Origin: Lachnospiraceae bacterium UBA3401
Lineage (GTDB): Bacteria; Bacillota; Clostridia; Lachnospirales; Lachnospiraceae
Direction of reading: 5' to 3'
DNA: 24,298 nt
Assembly: GCA_002358575.1 (NCBI GenBank)
Contig: DEPD01000133.1
Span: 1-24,298 of the forward strand
The notes beneath the pieces are model-generated. The model searched no databases. It had not been told where the DNA came from and was given only the letters and a program-made list of their open reading frames with translations. The stretch's first letter is position 1. Each line of letters starts with the position of its first letter. This document shows, piece after piece, positions 7,698 to 14,596 of this stretch. The position numbers and the translations under genes were made by a program.

Positions 7698-8498
7698 TTA
7701 CGGTCTCTGCCCCATTCCACCTTCCAGCGTCAACGTCTCGCCCGTCATGTACTTGAAATCTGGAGAGGCAAGCTGTACACATACACGGCCAATTTCAAGC
7801 TCCGCGTCACCGTAATGTCCAATAGGAGGCATCTTTACATTTTCCTTGAACGCATCTGGGTACGCTTTCTCAAACTGTTCAAGCTGGGCTGTCCATGCAA
7901 GAGGACAAACAATATTAACATTGATACCATCTTTTGCCCACTCTGTAGCAGCCACGCGCGTCAGTCCGCGAATTCCCTCCTTTGCTGCTGCATAAGCGCA
8001 TTGCCCAAAATTGCCAAACAGTCCCGCACCTGACGCAAAATTAATGACAGAGCCTTTGACCTTCGCAAGATGTGGATAGCACGCTTTCATATAATAAAAA
8101 GCGGCATAGAGTCCTGAATATAGCGCAAGGTTAAACTGGTCTGTGGTGTGCTCTGCCAAAGGCACTCCAGAAGCAGATGCCTGTGCATTGTTAATCAGCA
8201 CGTCAATTCTGCCAAAAGTATCAATTGTCTGTTGTACTACATTGTTTACTACTGCCTCATTATCCGCACCAGCGTTGACATCTGCCTGAACAATCAACAC
8301 CCGAATGTTGTACAACCGCTCAAGTTCTTCCTTGGCATCTTCGAGCTTCTTTACATTTCGCCCCGTAATAACCAGATTAGCCCCTTCTTTGGCGTAGGCC
8401 GTTGCAATTCCATATCCGATTGAACCGCATCTCCCATCACTGAACACCGCTCTTCCTGCACCTGTAATAATCGCTGTCTTTCCTGTTAAAAATCCCAT
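7698..8498 (-). CDS. Short-chain dehydrogenase/reductase (SDR) of unknown substrate
   Basis: 266 residues with a complete SDR layout: nucleotide-binding start ITGAGR at 11-16, NNAQ at 103-106 (usually NNAG), and catalytic Ser156, Tyr169 and Lys173 (YAAAK). Arg47 after the second strand suggests NADP(H). The glycine motif is stretched: about seven extra residues separate TGAGR from GSIGYGIA (25-32), reminiscent of the SIA(Y/W)GIA turn of enoyl-ACP reductases, yet the YxxxK spacing is that of classical SDRs. The ATG at 8498 has TAGGAGGG upstream. It is first in the dnaX-ybaB-recR unit, with dnaX starting 17 bases after its stop; a metabolic link to those genes is not evident. Substrate unknown. 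Confidence 0.85.
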   Translation of the reverse strand: MGFLTGKTAIITGAGRAVFSDGRCGSIGYGIATAYAKEGANLVITGRNVKKLEDAKEELERLYNIRVLIVQADVNAGADNEAVVNNVVQQTIDTFGRIDVLINNAQASASGVPLAEHTTDQFNLALYSGLYAAFYYMKACYPHLAKVKGSVINFASGAGLFGNFGQCAYAAAKEGIRGLTRVAATEWAKDGINVNIVCPLAWTAQLEQFEKAYPDAFKENVKMPPIGHYGDAELEIGRVCVQLASPDFKYMTGETLTLEGGMGQRP

Positions 8499-8532
8499 AA
8501 CTTTTATTCCCTCCTAGTCATTTGATGGTTTT

Positions 8533-8538
8533 ATTATA
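8533..8538 (-). promoter_or_regulatory. -10 of the likely SDR-dnaX-ybaB-recR promoter
   Basis: A perfect minus-strand TATAAT lies 35 bases upstream of the SDR start. The hexamer 17 bases further upstream (TATGCA) matches the -35 consensus poorly. No other promoter-like sequence is seen between SDR and the inverted-repeat element at 8602-8741. Confidence 0.45.
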
Positions 8539-8601
8539 CCCTAAACCTTCGCAAATGCATAGTTCTATCTAAAAAAATCAGAATAAAAATATCCTAACAA
8601 A

Positions 8602-8741
8602 TTACTGTTCACGCCCCCTCTGATTTTGGCACAATTTTATTGCTTGAAAGCGTAAACAGCAACAAATTATGCACACAAATTGATAAAGGGCATCAATTTG
8701 GCGTATGATTCCCACTACATATGTGGACGTCTGAACAGTAA
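8602..8741. repeat. 140-bp inverted-repeat element between the SDR and flagellin genes
   Basis: Ten-base ends TTACTGTTCA (8602-8611) and TGAACAGTAA (8732-8741) are perfect inverted repeats. Inside is a strong hairpin with nine-base arms CAAATTGAT (8676-8684) and ATCAATTTG (8692-8700), and a small one, CCAC/GTGG, near 8711-8726. There is no open frame of note. This could be a small non-autonomous mobile element or an RNA-level structure; no target duplication is obvious. Confidence 0.5.
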
Positions 8742-8767
8742 CCCTAGCAAACCATTGTTAAAAACCG

Positions 8768-8796
8768 TTGCAGCCTTTAAGTCAATGTGTTATGAT
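8768..8796 (+). promoter_or_regulatory. Extended -10 sigma-A promoter of the flagellin gene
   Basis: -35 TTGCAG (8768-8773), 17-base spacer and -10 TATGAT (8791-8796) preceded by TGT, which is an extended -10. No sigma-28 pattern (TAAA with GCCGATAA) is seen. The inverted repeat TTATGA/TCATAA overlaps the -10 and start region. The leader of about 40 bases carries three GGA motifs (8812-8833). Confidence 0.6.
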
Positions 8797-8842
8797 GAAG
8801 ATGTCATAATAGGATAAATGTTTGGAAAGGAGGATTATTATT

Positions 8843-9625
8843 ATGGGAATTTCTTCTATATCTTATTTGTCAAACAACAATCGAAATATGTACCGGACTT
8901 ATCGCTCACTCTCTAGTGGAAAGCGCATCAACACCGCAGCAGATAATGCAGCAGGACTTGCAATTGCCAACAAATTAAAAAATCGCGTTGGTGGCACCAA
9001 TGTTGGGGTCAGCAACTCACAGACATCTCAGAATATGCTCAATGTGGCAGATGGCGCAATCGGATCAGTCACAGACTCCTTGCAGCGAATCCGTGAACTG
9101 AGCATTCAAGCCTCCAATGGCCTGTATTCCAGCTCAGACAGAAGCGCAATCCAGGCTGAGATTGACCAGCTCAAAGAATCAATTGGCGGCATTACTGCAC
9201 AGACTAAGTTTAACGAGATGAACGTGCTTGACGGTTCAATGGGCAGTTCACATGTAGCTTCCAATGCGGACGGCAGTGGCATGAATATTGATATGCCACA
9301 GTTTTCTCTTGAGGCACTTGGCATCGCAAACTATGATGTGACATCCGGCAATTTCGATGTGGCAGACATTGACAAAGCACTGGAAAAGGTCAGCTCCAAA
9401 CGAAGCTATCTTGGTGCTGCCTACAACGGACTTGATCACAATATCGCCTACAACAAATACGCTGCCTACAATATGACTGCCGCACAGAGTCGTATTGAAG
9501 ATACCAATTATGCGCAGGGTTCTACGGAACTAAAAAAACAGCAAGTACTTAATACATACAGCATTATGATGCAGCGCAAACTGATAAACAATGCCGACGG
9601 ACAGGTAAGACGAATGCTTGGATAA
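8843..9625 (+). CDS. Short flagellin (D0/D1 domains only)
   Basis: 260 residues from ATG at 8843, with AAGGAGG nine bases upstream. The N-terminal part (about 1-135) has the flagellin pattern SLSSGKRINTAADNAAGLAI and the segment LQRIRELSIQASNG (80-93), which corresponds to the D1 stretch recognised by TLR5 in well-studied flagellins. A short linker (about 135-175) replaces the D2/D3 domains, and the C-terminal helix (about 176-260) contains AAQSRIEDTNYAQGSTELKK. The first residues (MGISSISYLSNNNRNMYRTY) and the tail (QVRRMLG) differ from the standard MRINHN...LSLL ends, so it may be a minor or structural variant flagellin. It stands alone, with its own promoter and terminator, away from other flagellar genes. 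Confidence 0.9.
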   Translation: MGISSISYLSNNNRNMYRTYRSLSSGKRINTAADNAAGLAIANKLKNRVGGTNVGVSNSQTSQNMLNVADGAIGSVTDSLQRIRELSIQASNGLYSSSDRSAIQAEIDQLKESIGGITAQTKFNEMNVLDGSMGSSHVASNADGSGMNIDMPQFSLEALGIANYDVTSGNFDVADIDKALEKVSSKRSYLGAAYNGLDHNIAYNKYAAYNMTAAQSRIEDTNYAQGSTELKKQQVLNTYSIMMQRKLINNADGQVRRMLG

Positions 9626-9636
9626 CAAACTTAACC

Positions 9637-9671
9637 AAACGAGTAGGGAAGAAATCTTGCCTACTCGTTTT
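9637..9671. terminator. Shared hairpin terminator between flagellin and glpK
   Basis: Arms AAACGAGTAGG (9637-9647) and CCTACTCGTTT (9660-9670), with further inner pairing AAGA/TCTT, are followed by TTTT (9668-9671) in the flagellin direction. The glpK stop (9670-9672) lies in the other arm, so the hairpin also ends the convergent glpK message, though with a poorer U-tract on that side. Confidence 0.85.
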
Positions 9672-11166
9672 AGCTTTCCTTTGCCCATCCATATGCATAT
9701 CTGACCGCCTTCTTCCAGCCTTTTATTCGATTTTCCCGATCCGCATTTTCAATCGAGGGCTGAAAAACACAGTCGCTTACCCAATTTTTTCTCACTTCAT
9801 CTTGATCTGCCCAGTATCCCACTGCAAGCCCCGCAAGGTATGCAGCGCCCATTGCAGTTGTCTCCACACACTTCGGGCGTATCACAGGAACGTTCACAAT
9901 ATCTGCCTGCGTCTGCATTAAAAAATCATTTGCGCTCGCGCCACCATCAACTTTAAGCGAGGGAATGACAAGTTTTGCATCTGCCTTCATCGCCGCCAAA
10001 ACATCATTTACCTGATAAGCAATTGAATCCAGTGTAGCGCGGATAATATGACATTTATTTACTCCGCGCGTAATGCCGACAATTGTACCTCTTGCATACT
10101 GATCCCAATAAGGAGCGCCAAGACCAGTAAACGCCGGCACAACATAACAACCATTTGTATCCGCCACTTTTTGCGCCATATACTCTGAGTCCGCCGAGGA
10201 ATCAATAATTCTCAACTCATCACGCAGCCACTGTATTGCGGCACCTGCCACAAAAATAGAACCTTCCAGTGCATAATTCACTTTCCCATCCAATCCCCAT
10301 GCGATAGTTGTCACCAGCCCATTCTCTGAAAACACTGGTTTTTCCCCTGTATTCATCAGTAGAAAACACCCTGTTCCATACGTATTTTTTGCTTCTCCTG
10401 CATTGAAACAAGTCTGTCCAAACAAAGCTGCCTGTTGGTCTCCCGCCGCCCCTGCAATTGGTATCTTTCCCCCCAAAAAGGAAGCATCCGCCTCCCCATA
10501 TATGCAACTTGACGGCTTTACTTCTGGAAACATACATTTTGGAATATGCAGTTGCTCCAAAATGTCTTCGTCCCACTCCAAAGTGTTGATATTAAAGAGC
10601 ATTGTGCGGGACGCATTGGAGTAGTCTGTAATATGCACTGCACCTCTGGTCAATTTCCAAATCAGCCAAGTCTCCACAGTGCCAAACAACAAATCACCTT
10701 TTTCGGCTCTCTGCCGCGCATCAGGTACATTATCCAAAATCCATTTTACCTTTGTGGCTGAAAAATAAGCATCAATCACCAATCCTGTCTTTTGCTTAAA
10801 AATTTCTGTCAGTCCTTTTTCTTTCAGTGCATCGCACTCCTCTGCAGTTCGGCGACATTGCCATACAATTGCATGATACACTGGAACCCCTGTATGCCTG
10901 TCCCACACAATCGCTGTCTCCCGCTGATTCGTAATTCCAATCGCCGCAATATCCTTTGCGGAAGCTCCAATTATATTCATCGCCTCAACCGCAACTCCCA
11001 ACTGACTTGCCCAGATTTCATCCGCATCATGCTCCACCCAACCAGGTTTCGGAAAATATTGGGTAAACTCCCGCTGTGCCATACTGCAAATCTCGCCTTT
11101 TTTATTAAATAAAATACATCTGTTGCTGGTCGTCCCTGCATCCAATGCCATAATATATTTTTCCAT
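9670..11166 (-). CDS. glpK: Glycerol kinase
   Basis: 498 residues, typical for GlpK. It phosphorylates glycerol to glycerol 3-phosphate with ATP in the cytoplasm. Visible family features: ATP-binding DAGTTSNRCIL at 9-19, the substrate motif GITNQRET (77-84), YSNASRTMLFNI, GDQQAALFGQ and the later GGASANDFLMQ. The start chosen is ATG at 11166, because AGGAGG lies ten bases upstream inside the longer open frame. In several Firmicutes a histidine in a SYHFYG-like segment just before GDQQAALFG is phosphorylated by HPr; the corresponding stretch here reads DASFLGG, without histidine, so control by the PTS may be absent. No glpF or glpD lies next to it. Confidence 0.96.
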   Translation of the reverse strand: MEKYIMALDAGTTSNRCILFNKKGEICSMAQREFTQYFPKPGWVEHDADEIWASQLGVAVEAMNIIGASAKDIAAIGITNQRETAIVWDRHTGVPVYHAIVWQCRRTAEECDALKEKGLTEIFKQKTGLVIDAYFSATKVKWILDNVPDARQRAEKGDLLFGTVETWLIWKLTRGAVHITDYSNASRTMLFNINTLEWDEDILEQLHIPKCMFPEVKPSSCIYGEADASFLGGKIPIAGAAGDQQAALFGQTCFNAGEAKNTYGTGCFLLMNTGEKPVFSENGLVTTIAWGLDGKVNYALEGSIFVAGAAIQWLRDELRIIDSSADSEYMAQKVADTNGCYVVPAFTGLGAPYWDQYARGTIVGITRGVNKCHIIRATLDSIAYQVNDVLAAMKADAKLVIPSLKVDGGASANDFLMQTQADIVNVPVIRPKCVETTAMGAAYLAGLAVGYWADQDEVRKNWVSDCVFQPSIENADRENRIKGWKKAVRYAYGWAKES

Positions 11167-11238
11167 TGCAATATTGCCTCCTTTCATGAAAATATTCTCT
11201 CAAAATCTCATTCAATTGCAAAAGAAATAATTTTTTTA

Positions 11239-11787
11239 TTATCTCATAGACTGCGCCATTTCTTTGAAATCTGTCTCATCAAATCCAATCCCAAGATAAA
11301 TCTGATTTTTATACAGCGTACAAAATCTCTCAAAAGATTCTTTGCATCCTAACCGCCATAACAGTGTACACCCCATTCCGAAAAGCGCAAAATCTGGCTT
11401 ATCTCTCCCCAATTCTTGCTTCGCCAGCATAAATATCTCCTCTATAATACATGCTCGAATAGACGAAGACTTTATTTTTAGCAGCGCTTGTACAGCCCAC
11501 CCAGCAACCTCTTCCTGCTCTGCCAGCGCAATCTGGGTCAGCTCTTTCCAGACAAGTGCTATTGTCTTTTCGTCCCACATATCCGTGCTATGCAAAAAAT
11601 CAGTCACCAGCAAACGCCCGCTTAAACTCCGCTCCTTGCTAAAAAGTGGGGTTAGCTCCATTAATAAGTCTTTGCGCCGAACATCCTCCGCTTCATTCAC
11701 CCAGCGAAACACCGCTGCCCTATATTGTTGATAATACTCCATTAATTCCAACCACGACGAGCTATGTTCTTCCTGAAATGCAATCAT
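11239..11787 (-). CDS. Uncharacterised alpha-helical (HEAT-like?) protein
   Basis: 182 residues that I do not recognise. Composition is helix-rich with many Leu, Trp and Glu; segments such as EEVAGWAVQALLKIKSSSIRACIIEEIF look like a HEAT-type helical repeat. No membrane segment, signal peptide or catalytic motif is visible. The ATG at 11787 overlaps the TGA stop of the DUF6881 gene (ATGA), which strongly supports this start over the longer frame to 11829; GGAGG lies 12 bases upstream inside the preceding gene. It is the third member of the overlapping trio metallophosphoesterase, DUF6881, this protein, and ends about 70 bases before the glpK start. Function unknown. Confidence 0.7.
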   Translation of the reverse strand: MIAFQEEHSSSWLELMEYYQQYRAAVFRWVNEAEDVRRKDLLMELTPLFSKERSLSGRLLVTDFLHSTDMWDEKTIALVWKELTQIALAEQEEVAGWAVQALLKIKSSSIRACIIEEIFMLAKQELGRDKPDFALFGMGCTLLWRLGCKESFERFCTLYKNQIYLGIGFDETDFKEMAQSMR

Positions 11788-12089
11788 ATATTTCCGCTTC
11801 CTCCATCTGCTTTGTATAACCCATTCCATATTTGCTCAAATTCTTCTTTTGTAATAAGACATGCTTGAAATTCCTCCCCATACTCAATGCTGTTAAACTT
11901 TTCTACTGTCGGAATTGGAACAGCCTCAATCACATCTGCATAAAGGTCAGGAATATTTTGCGTGCTCCCATCTCGAAATATATCAATTGAACGCTCCGCA
12001 AACCGTTCATTTTCTGTATTCACCTCATAGAGCATGATTGTAGGCTCCTCTGGCAGATGATGTGTCCAAAAAAGCTTTATATATTCCAT
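11784..12089 (-). CDS. DUF6881 domain protein
   Basis: 101 residues. It starts MEYIKLFWTHHLPEEPTIMLYEVN and continues with FRDGS, VPIPTVEKFNSIEYGEEF and ITKEEFEQIW, the pattern I associate with DUF6881, a small uncharacterised family of acidic soluble proteins often seen near toxin-immunity or other accessory genes. Its 5' end overlaps the metallophosphoesterase gene by 13 bases and its stop overlaps the next gene by four bases (ATGA), so the three are almost certainly co-translated. No function can be assigned from sequence. The family call is from memory of the pattern and should be verified by profile search. Confidence 0.65.
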   Translation of the reverse strand: MEYIKLFWTHHLPEEPTIMLYEVNTENERFAERSIDIFRDGSTQNIPDLYADVIEAVPIPTVEKFNSIEYGEEFQACLITKEEFEQIWNGLYKADGGSGNI

Positions 12090-12871
12090 ATAATATCCTC
12101 ATAGAGCACTGTATGTCGCTCGTCAATTTTACAATTTACATGGTAATGTCCGCAAAACCACTGTCTATATTGCAGCTTTTCCTCAAGCGCATCAAAATAA
12201 TCATTCAAAATGTCTTTCTGTCGCGCACTAATTTTATCTGCAATCTTATTCATACCATGAGAAGATAGAACATGTTGCAGCTTATCCTGCATTTTCCCAG
12301 ACAGGCAATGTGTTACAACAAAATCTATACAATAGTTTATTTTCTCCAAATTATCTCTGCCCTCCTGCATCTCCTCGACAGACGGCAGTTCCTGTGCCCA
12401 CCACGATACTCCTTTCACGCGATAGGATAAGCCACTTCTGTTTGCGCGTCTTCTGTCCTTTTCATACGATGGCAATGATCTGTCTAAAATTCCACCTTGT
12501 ATATCATGTGTTGATGCACCGCCAAATGTAAAAAAATGCTTTCCTTCTATCTCAAAGATCTGCCCTCGTTCCAGCAAAATTATCTTATCTTTAACAATGT
12601 GACGCGTCTTGCCGCCATTCCACATTTCAATCGGATATTGGGCAATCATATCATAATTCTCGTGATTGCCTTGCACCCATAAAATAGTAAATGGCAGCGC
12701 TGAAAGCCACTTTTTATTGTATACAAATTCTCTGTCATCTGCCCATACAAGCCCCATGTCTCCACAGATAATAACAAAATCATTCTCTGTCATCACAAAT
12801 GGCTGGCGCATTCTCTGCCTTTTAGAAAAGCGCCCATATGCTCCATGACAGTCACCTGTCAGATATATCAT
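12077..12871 (-). CDS. Calcineurin-like metallophosphoesterase
   Basis: 264 residues with the full set of metallophosphoesterase motifs: GDCHG (Asp7, His9), GDMG (Asp38), GNHE (Asn69, His70), THC (His188) and GHYH (His242, His244). These bind two metal ions and hydrolyse phosphomonoesters or diesters; the substrate is not evident. The start is ATG at 12871, with GGAG six bases upstream; the four-residue extension begins with TTG inside that site. It overlaps the DUF6881 gene by 13 bases and is the first gene of the overlapping trio. The Nudix gene ends 34 bases upstream, so it may also belong to the same unit. Confidence 0.85.
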   Translation of the reverse strand: MIYLTGDCHGAYGRFSKRQRMRQPFVMTENDFVIICGDMGLVWADDREFVYNKKWLSALPFTILWVQGNHENYDMIAQYPIEMWNGGKTRHIVKDKIILLERGQIFEIEGKHFFTFGGASTHDIQGGILDRSLPSYEKDRRRANRSGLSYRVKGVSWWAQELPSVEEMQEGRDNLEKINYCIDFVVTHCLSGKMQDKLQHVLSSHGMNKIADKISARQKDILNDYFDALEEKLQYRQWFCGHYHVNCKIDERHTVLYEDIIWNI

Positions 12872-12904
12872 CTTTCTCTCCAATTACAACTCATTCACCG
12901 AAAA

Positions 12905-13420
12905 TTATTCCTGCTGCCCGCTCAAAGCATCTGAATTTTCAATGACTGTTTTTACCAGTTGCCATGCAATGCTACCCTCACAAAGCAGATTTAACGCCTC
13001 CTCAAATTTCACCCACTTTGCAGCGTCCACTTCCCCAGACAATACAAAATCCTTTTTCTCAACAAGCGCCTGAAACCCAAGCATCAACATCTCTTTTTTC
13101 TCATAAGGATAACTTTTTATGTACTTCAAAGATTTTACACACAGCCCTAGTTCCTCGCCAATTTCACGCACCACTGTCTCCTCGGCGGATTCCCCAAGTT
13201 TCATAACGCCAGCGACGCATACATAATTTGTCGTCGAGACATAATTTTGACGCAGCAGAGCAACTTCATGATACTCGTTCACAACCGCCACAATAATGCT
13301 GGTGGTAAACATATCCCACAGTGGAGTCTTGCATTCTGTACAACATGGAATCCTACCCTCATCACCAATTTCTCTCAGTTCTGCTTTCCTGCCACAATAT
13401 GGACAATATTGAAATCGCAT
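12905..13420 (-). CDS. Nudix hydrolase, NudC-like with zinc ribbon
   Basis: 171 residues. An N-terminal zinc ribbon uses Cys6, Cys9, Cys27 and Cys30 (CPYC and CTEC). The Nudix box is complete at 71-93: GVMKLGESAEETVV then REIGEELGL, with the metal-binding glutamates. After the box MLMLGFQA resembles the LMLGF stretch of NADH pyrophosphatases (NudC), but the SQPWPFP motif is replaced by SYPYEKKE and the protein is shorter than NudC (about 260-310). It therefore hydrolyses a nucleoside diphosphate linkage, perhaps not NADH or capped RNA. It lies between the MreB-like gene (38 bases upstream) and the metallophosphoesterase (33 bases downstream). Confidence 0.85.
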   Translation of the reverse strand: MRFQYCPYCGRKAELREIGDEGRIPCCTECKTPLWDMFTTSIIVAVVNEYHEVALLRQNYVSTTNYVCVAGVMKLGESAEETVVREIGEELGLCVKSLKYIKSYPYEKKEMLMLGFQALVEKKDFVLSGEVDAAKWVKFEEALNLLCEGSIAWQLVKTVIENSDALSGQQE

Positions 13421-13458
13421 AATACCTCTCCTTCTCAGTCTGTATGCTCTCCAAACAT

Positions 13459-14043
13459 CTATTCTCTCTGAGCCTCTCTAAACAATTCATTCATCCGCTC
13501 TACAGAAATTCCCTTTTGCCGTGCATACCGCACAGTATCAGAAAATGCTTCTAAAGCATATTGCTCTGGATCATACTTAGTGATAATAATAAAAATTTGA
13601 TACTTCTCGAATATTTTTGGGTGATGTTCTTTCATCTCTCTTTCAAATGTTTGGTAATCGCCCTCAAAAAGTGTTACCTCCTTGGAACCTATCTGACAAA
13701 TCATGTCTTCAACTGCCTTTTTTTCCACCTCTGTAATTTCCGCCAAGGACATTCCAACCACAATATTTGGTTTCCATAAATGCCGTTTTCCACAAGCGCG
13801 CTCAAGCAACATTCTAAACATTTGTACCGCCGCGCGATAATCCGCTATCATTCCTTGCCGCAGCGGAGATACCACAACCACACCATTTTGCTGCTGTTTT
13901 GCAATCTGTTCTGCCTCTGTGCCAACTGCCAAAATTTTTCCATCTGATTCTTGATATGCAATCAGTGATTTCTCTTTGCGTACCAATCCCTGATTTTTCA
14001 AATAAATCTCAATATCCGCCGGTTCATATTTTGTATTTACCAT
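13459..14043 (-). CDS. Truncated MreB-like actin-fold protein
   Basis: 194 residues. Segments GKILAVGTEAEQIAK (35-49), VVVVSPLRQGMIADYRAA (55-72) and IVVGMSLAEITEVEKKAVEDM (94-114) match the MreB/Mbl pattern GKILAVGEEAK..., VRPLKDGVIADF and VVGIPSGITEVEKRAV. However, the phosphate-1 loop (DLGTANT) is missing at the N-terminus and nothing of the second half of MreB (the other nucleotide-binding motifs) is present; residues 125-194 instead form another alpha/beta tail. It cannot bind ATP as MreB does. It has a clear start (ATG at 14043, GGAG nine bases upstream) and an intact frame, so it seems an expressed, shortened paralogue rather than a pseudogene. Possibly it interacts with MreB. Confidence 0.65.
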   Translation of the reverse strand: MVNTKYEPADIEIYLKNQGLVRKEKSLIAYQESDGKILAVGTEAEQIAKQQQNGVVVVSPLRQGMIADYRAAVQMFRMLLERACGKRHLWKPNIVVGMSLAEITEVEKKAVEDMICQIGSKEVTLFEGDYQTFEREMKEHHPKIFEKYQIFIIITKYDPEQYALEAFSDTVRYARQKGISVERMNELFREAQRE

Positions 14044-14097
14044 CCGCCAATTCTCCTTTATTTTTCAGCGATTTAAAATATTACAAAATCCAGTTTC

Positions 14098-14317
14098 TCA
14101 CAACGCTTTTAACAATACAGACTGACACATATCGTAATAAAAGATACTTGGTTCATAAGGTGCATAGAATATCCTTTTATTCTCCGCAAAACCTAAAGCT
14201 ACAGAAGCCCTCCACCAAGGAAGTACAATGCGATGCATCTATCTGAATCATAAATTTTTCATCCATTTTATTTCTAAAACCTCTTGGAATCTTTTTCATA
14301 AATACCACTTTAGGAAC
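14098..14317 (-). other. Coding-like remnants in the MreB-like/FAD dehydrogenase gap
   Basis: Two overlapping minus-strand frames look more protein-like than expected by chance. One, 14098-14238 (46 codons), begins MHRIVLPWWRASVALGFAEN and ends QSVLLKAL but has no ribosome-binding site. Another is open from about 14383 to 14177 and includes VPKVVFMKKIPRGFRNKMD; it runs into the inverted-repeat element. They could be a frameshifted gene remnant or part of a larger dispersed repeat. I recognise no family. Confidence 0.35.
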
Positions 14318-14503
14318 TAGTACACCGTTTTTTAATTTCTCATATACCAAGCACTCGCTATTTGCATCATTGCCGCGTTGTCGTCAGTCAATGATGCCAC
14401 CGCGTCAGCCAACGATGCCACCACATCGACTCCTTCCTCCGCCTTGCACTGATACAAAAATATCAAGCACTTTGTATACGAGGATTAAAAAAACGGTGTA
14501 CTA
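14318..14503. repeat. 186-bp inverted-repeat (MITE-like) element
   Basis: The ends TAGTACACCGTTTTTTAAT (14318-14336) and its complement (14484-14503) match over about 19 bases apart from one extra A. Pairing continues imperfectly inward (CTCATATACCAAGCA against its partner CTCGTATACAAAGTG). The core is GC-richer, with an imperfect 21-base tandem repeat (ggtggcatcgttggctgacgc type) and a hairpin of CATCATTG/CAATGATG. A minus-strand frame in it reads EEGVDVVASLADAVASLTDD; whether it is ever translated is unknown. Size, ends and fold suggest a non-autonomous mobile element. Confidence 0.55.
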
Positions 14504-14530
14504 TTCAAAAGTTATTTCTTGACAGCTCCT

Positions 14531-14568
14531 TAGGAAATATGAAACATAGAAACTTTTCATATTTCCTA
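14531..14568. repeat. 14-bp perfect hairpin downstream of the FAD dehydrogenase
   Basis: Arms TAGGAAATATGAAA (14531-14544) and TTTCATATTTCCTA (14555-14568) enclose a ten-base loop. It lies 28 bases beyond the FAD dehydrogenase stop, where a terminator is expected, but neither side has a U-tract, so it could also be message-end protection or a palindromic repeat. Confidence 0.5.
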
Positions 14569-14596
14569 TCACCCATTTACAAATATGTCAGTTATT

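Noticed and set aside
8499..8842. Small SRP RNA (ffs), often found near dnaX
   Set aside because: No GGAA/GCAGUA-type SRP core is visible; the gap contains an inverted-repeat element and two promoters instead.
14318..14503. CRISPR-like array because of the 21-base repeats
   Set aside because: Only two imperfect adjacent copies without spacers; it fits better as the core of an inverted-repeat element.
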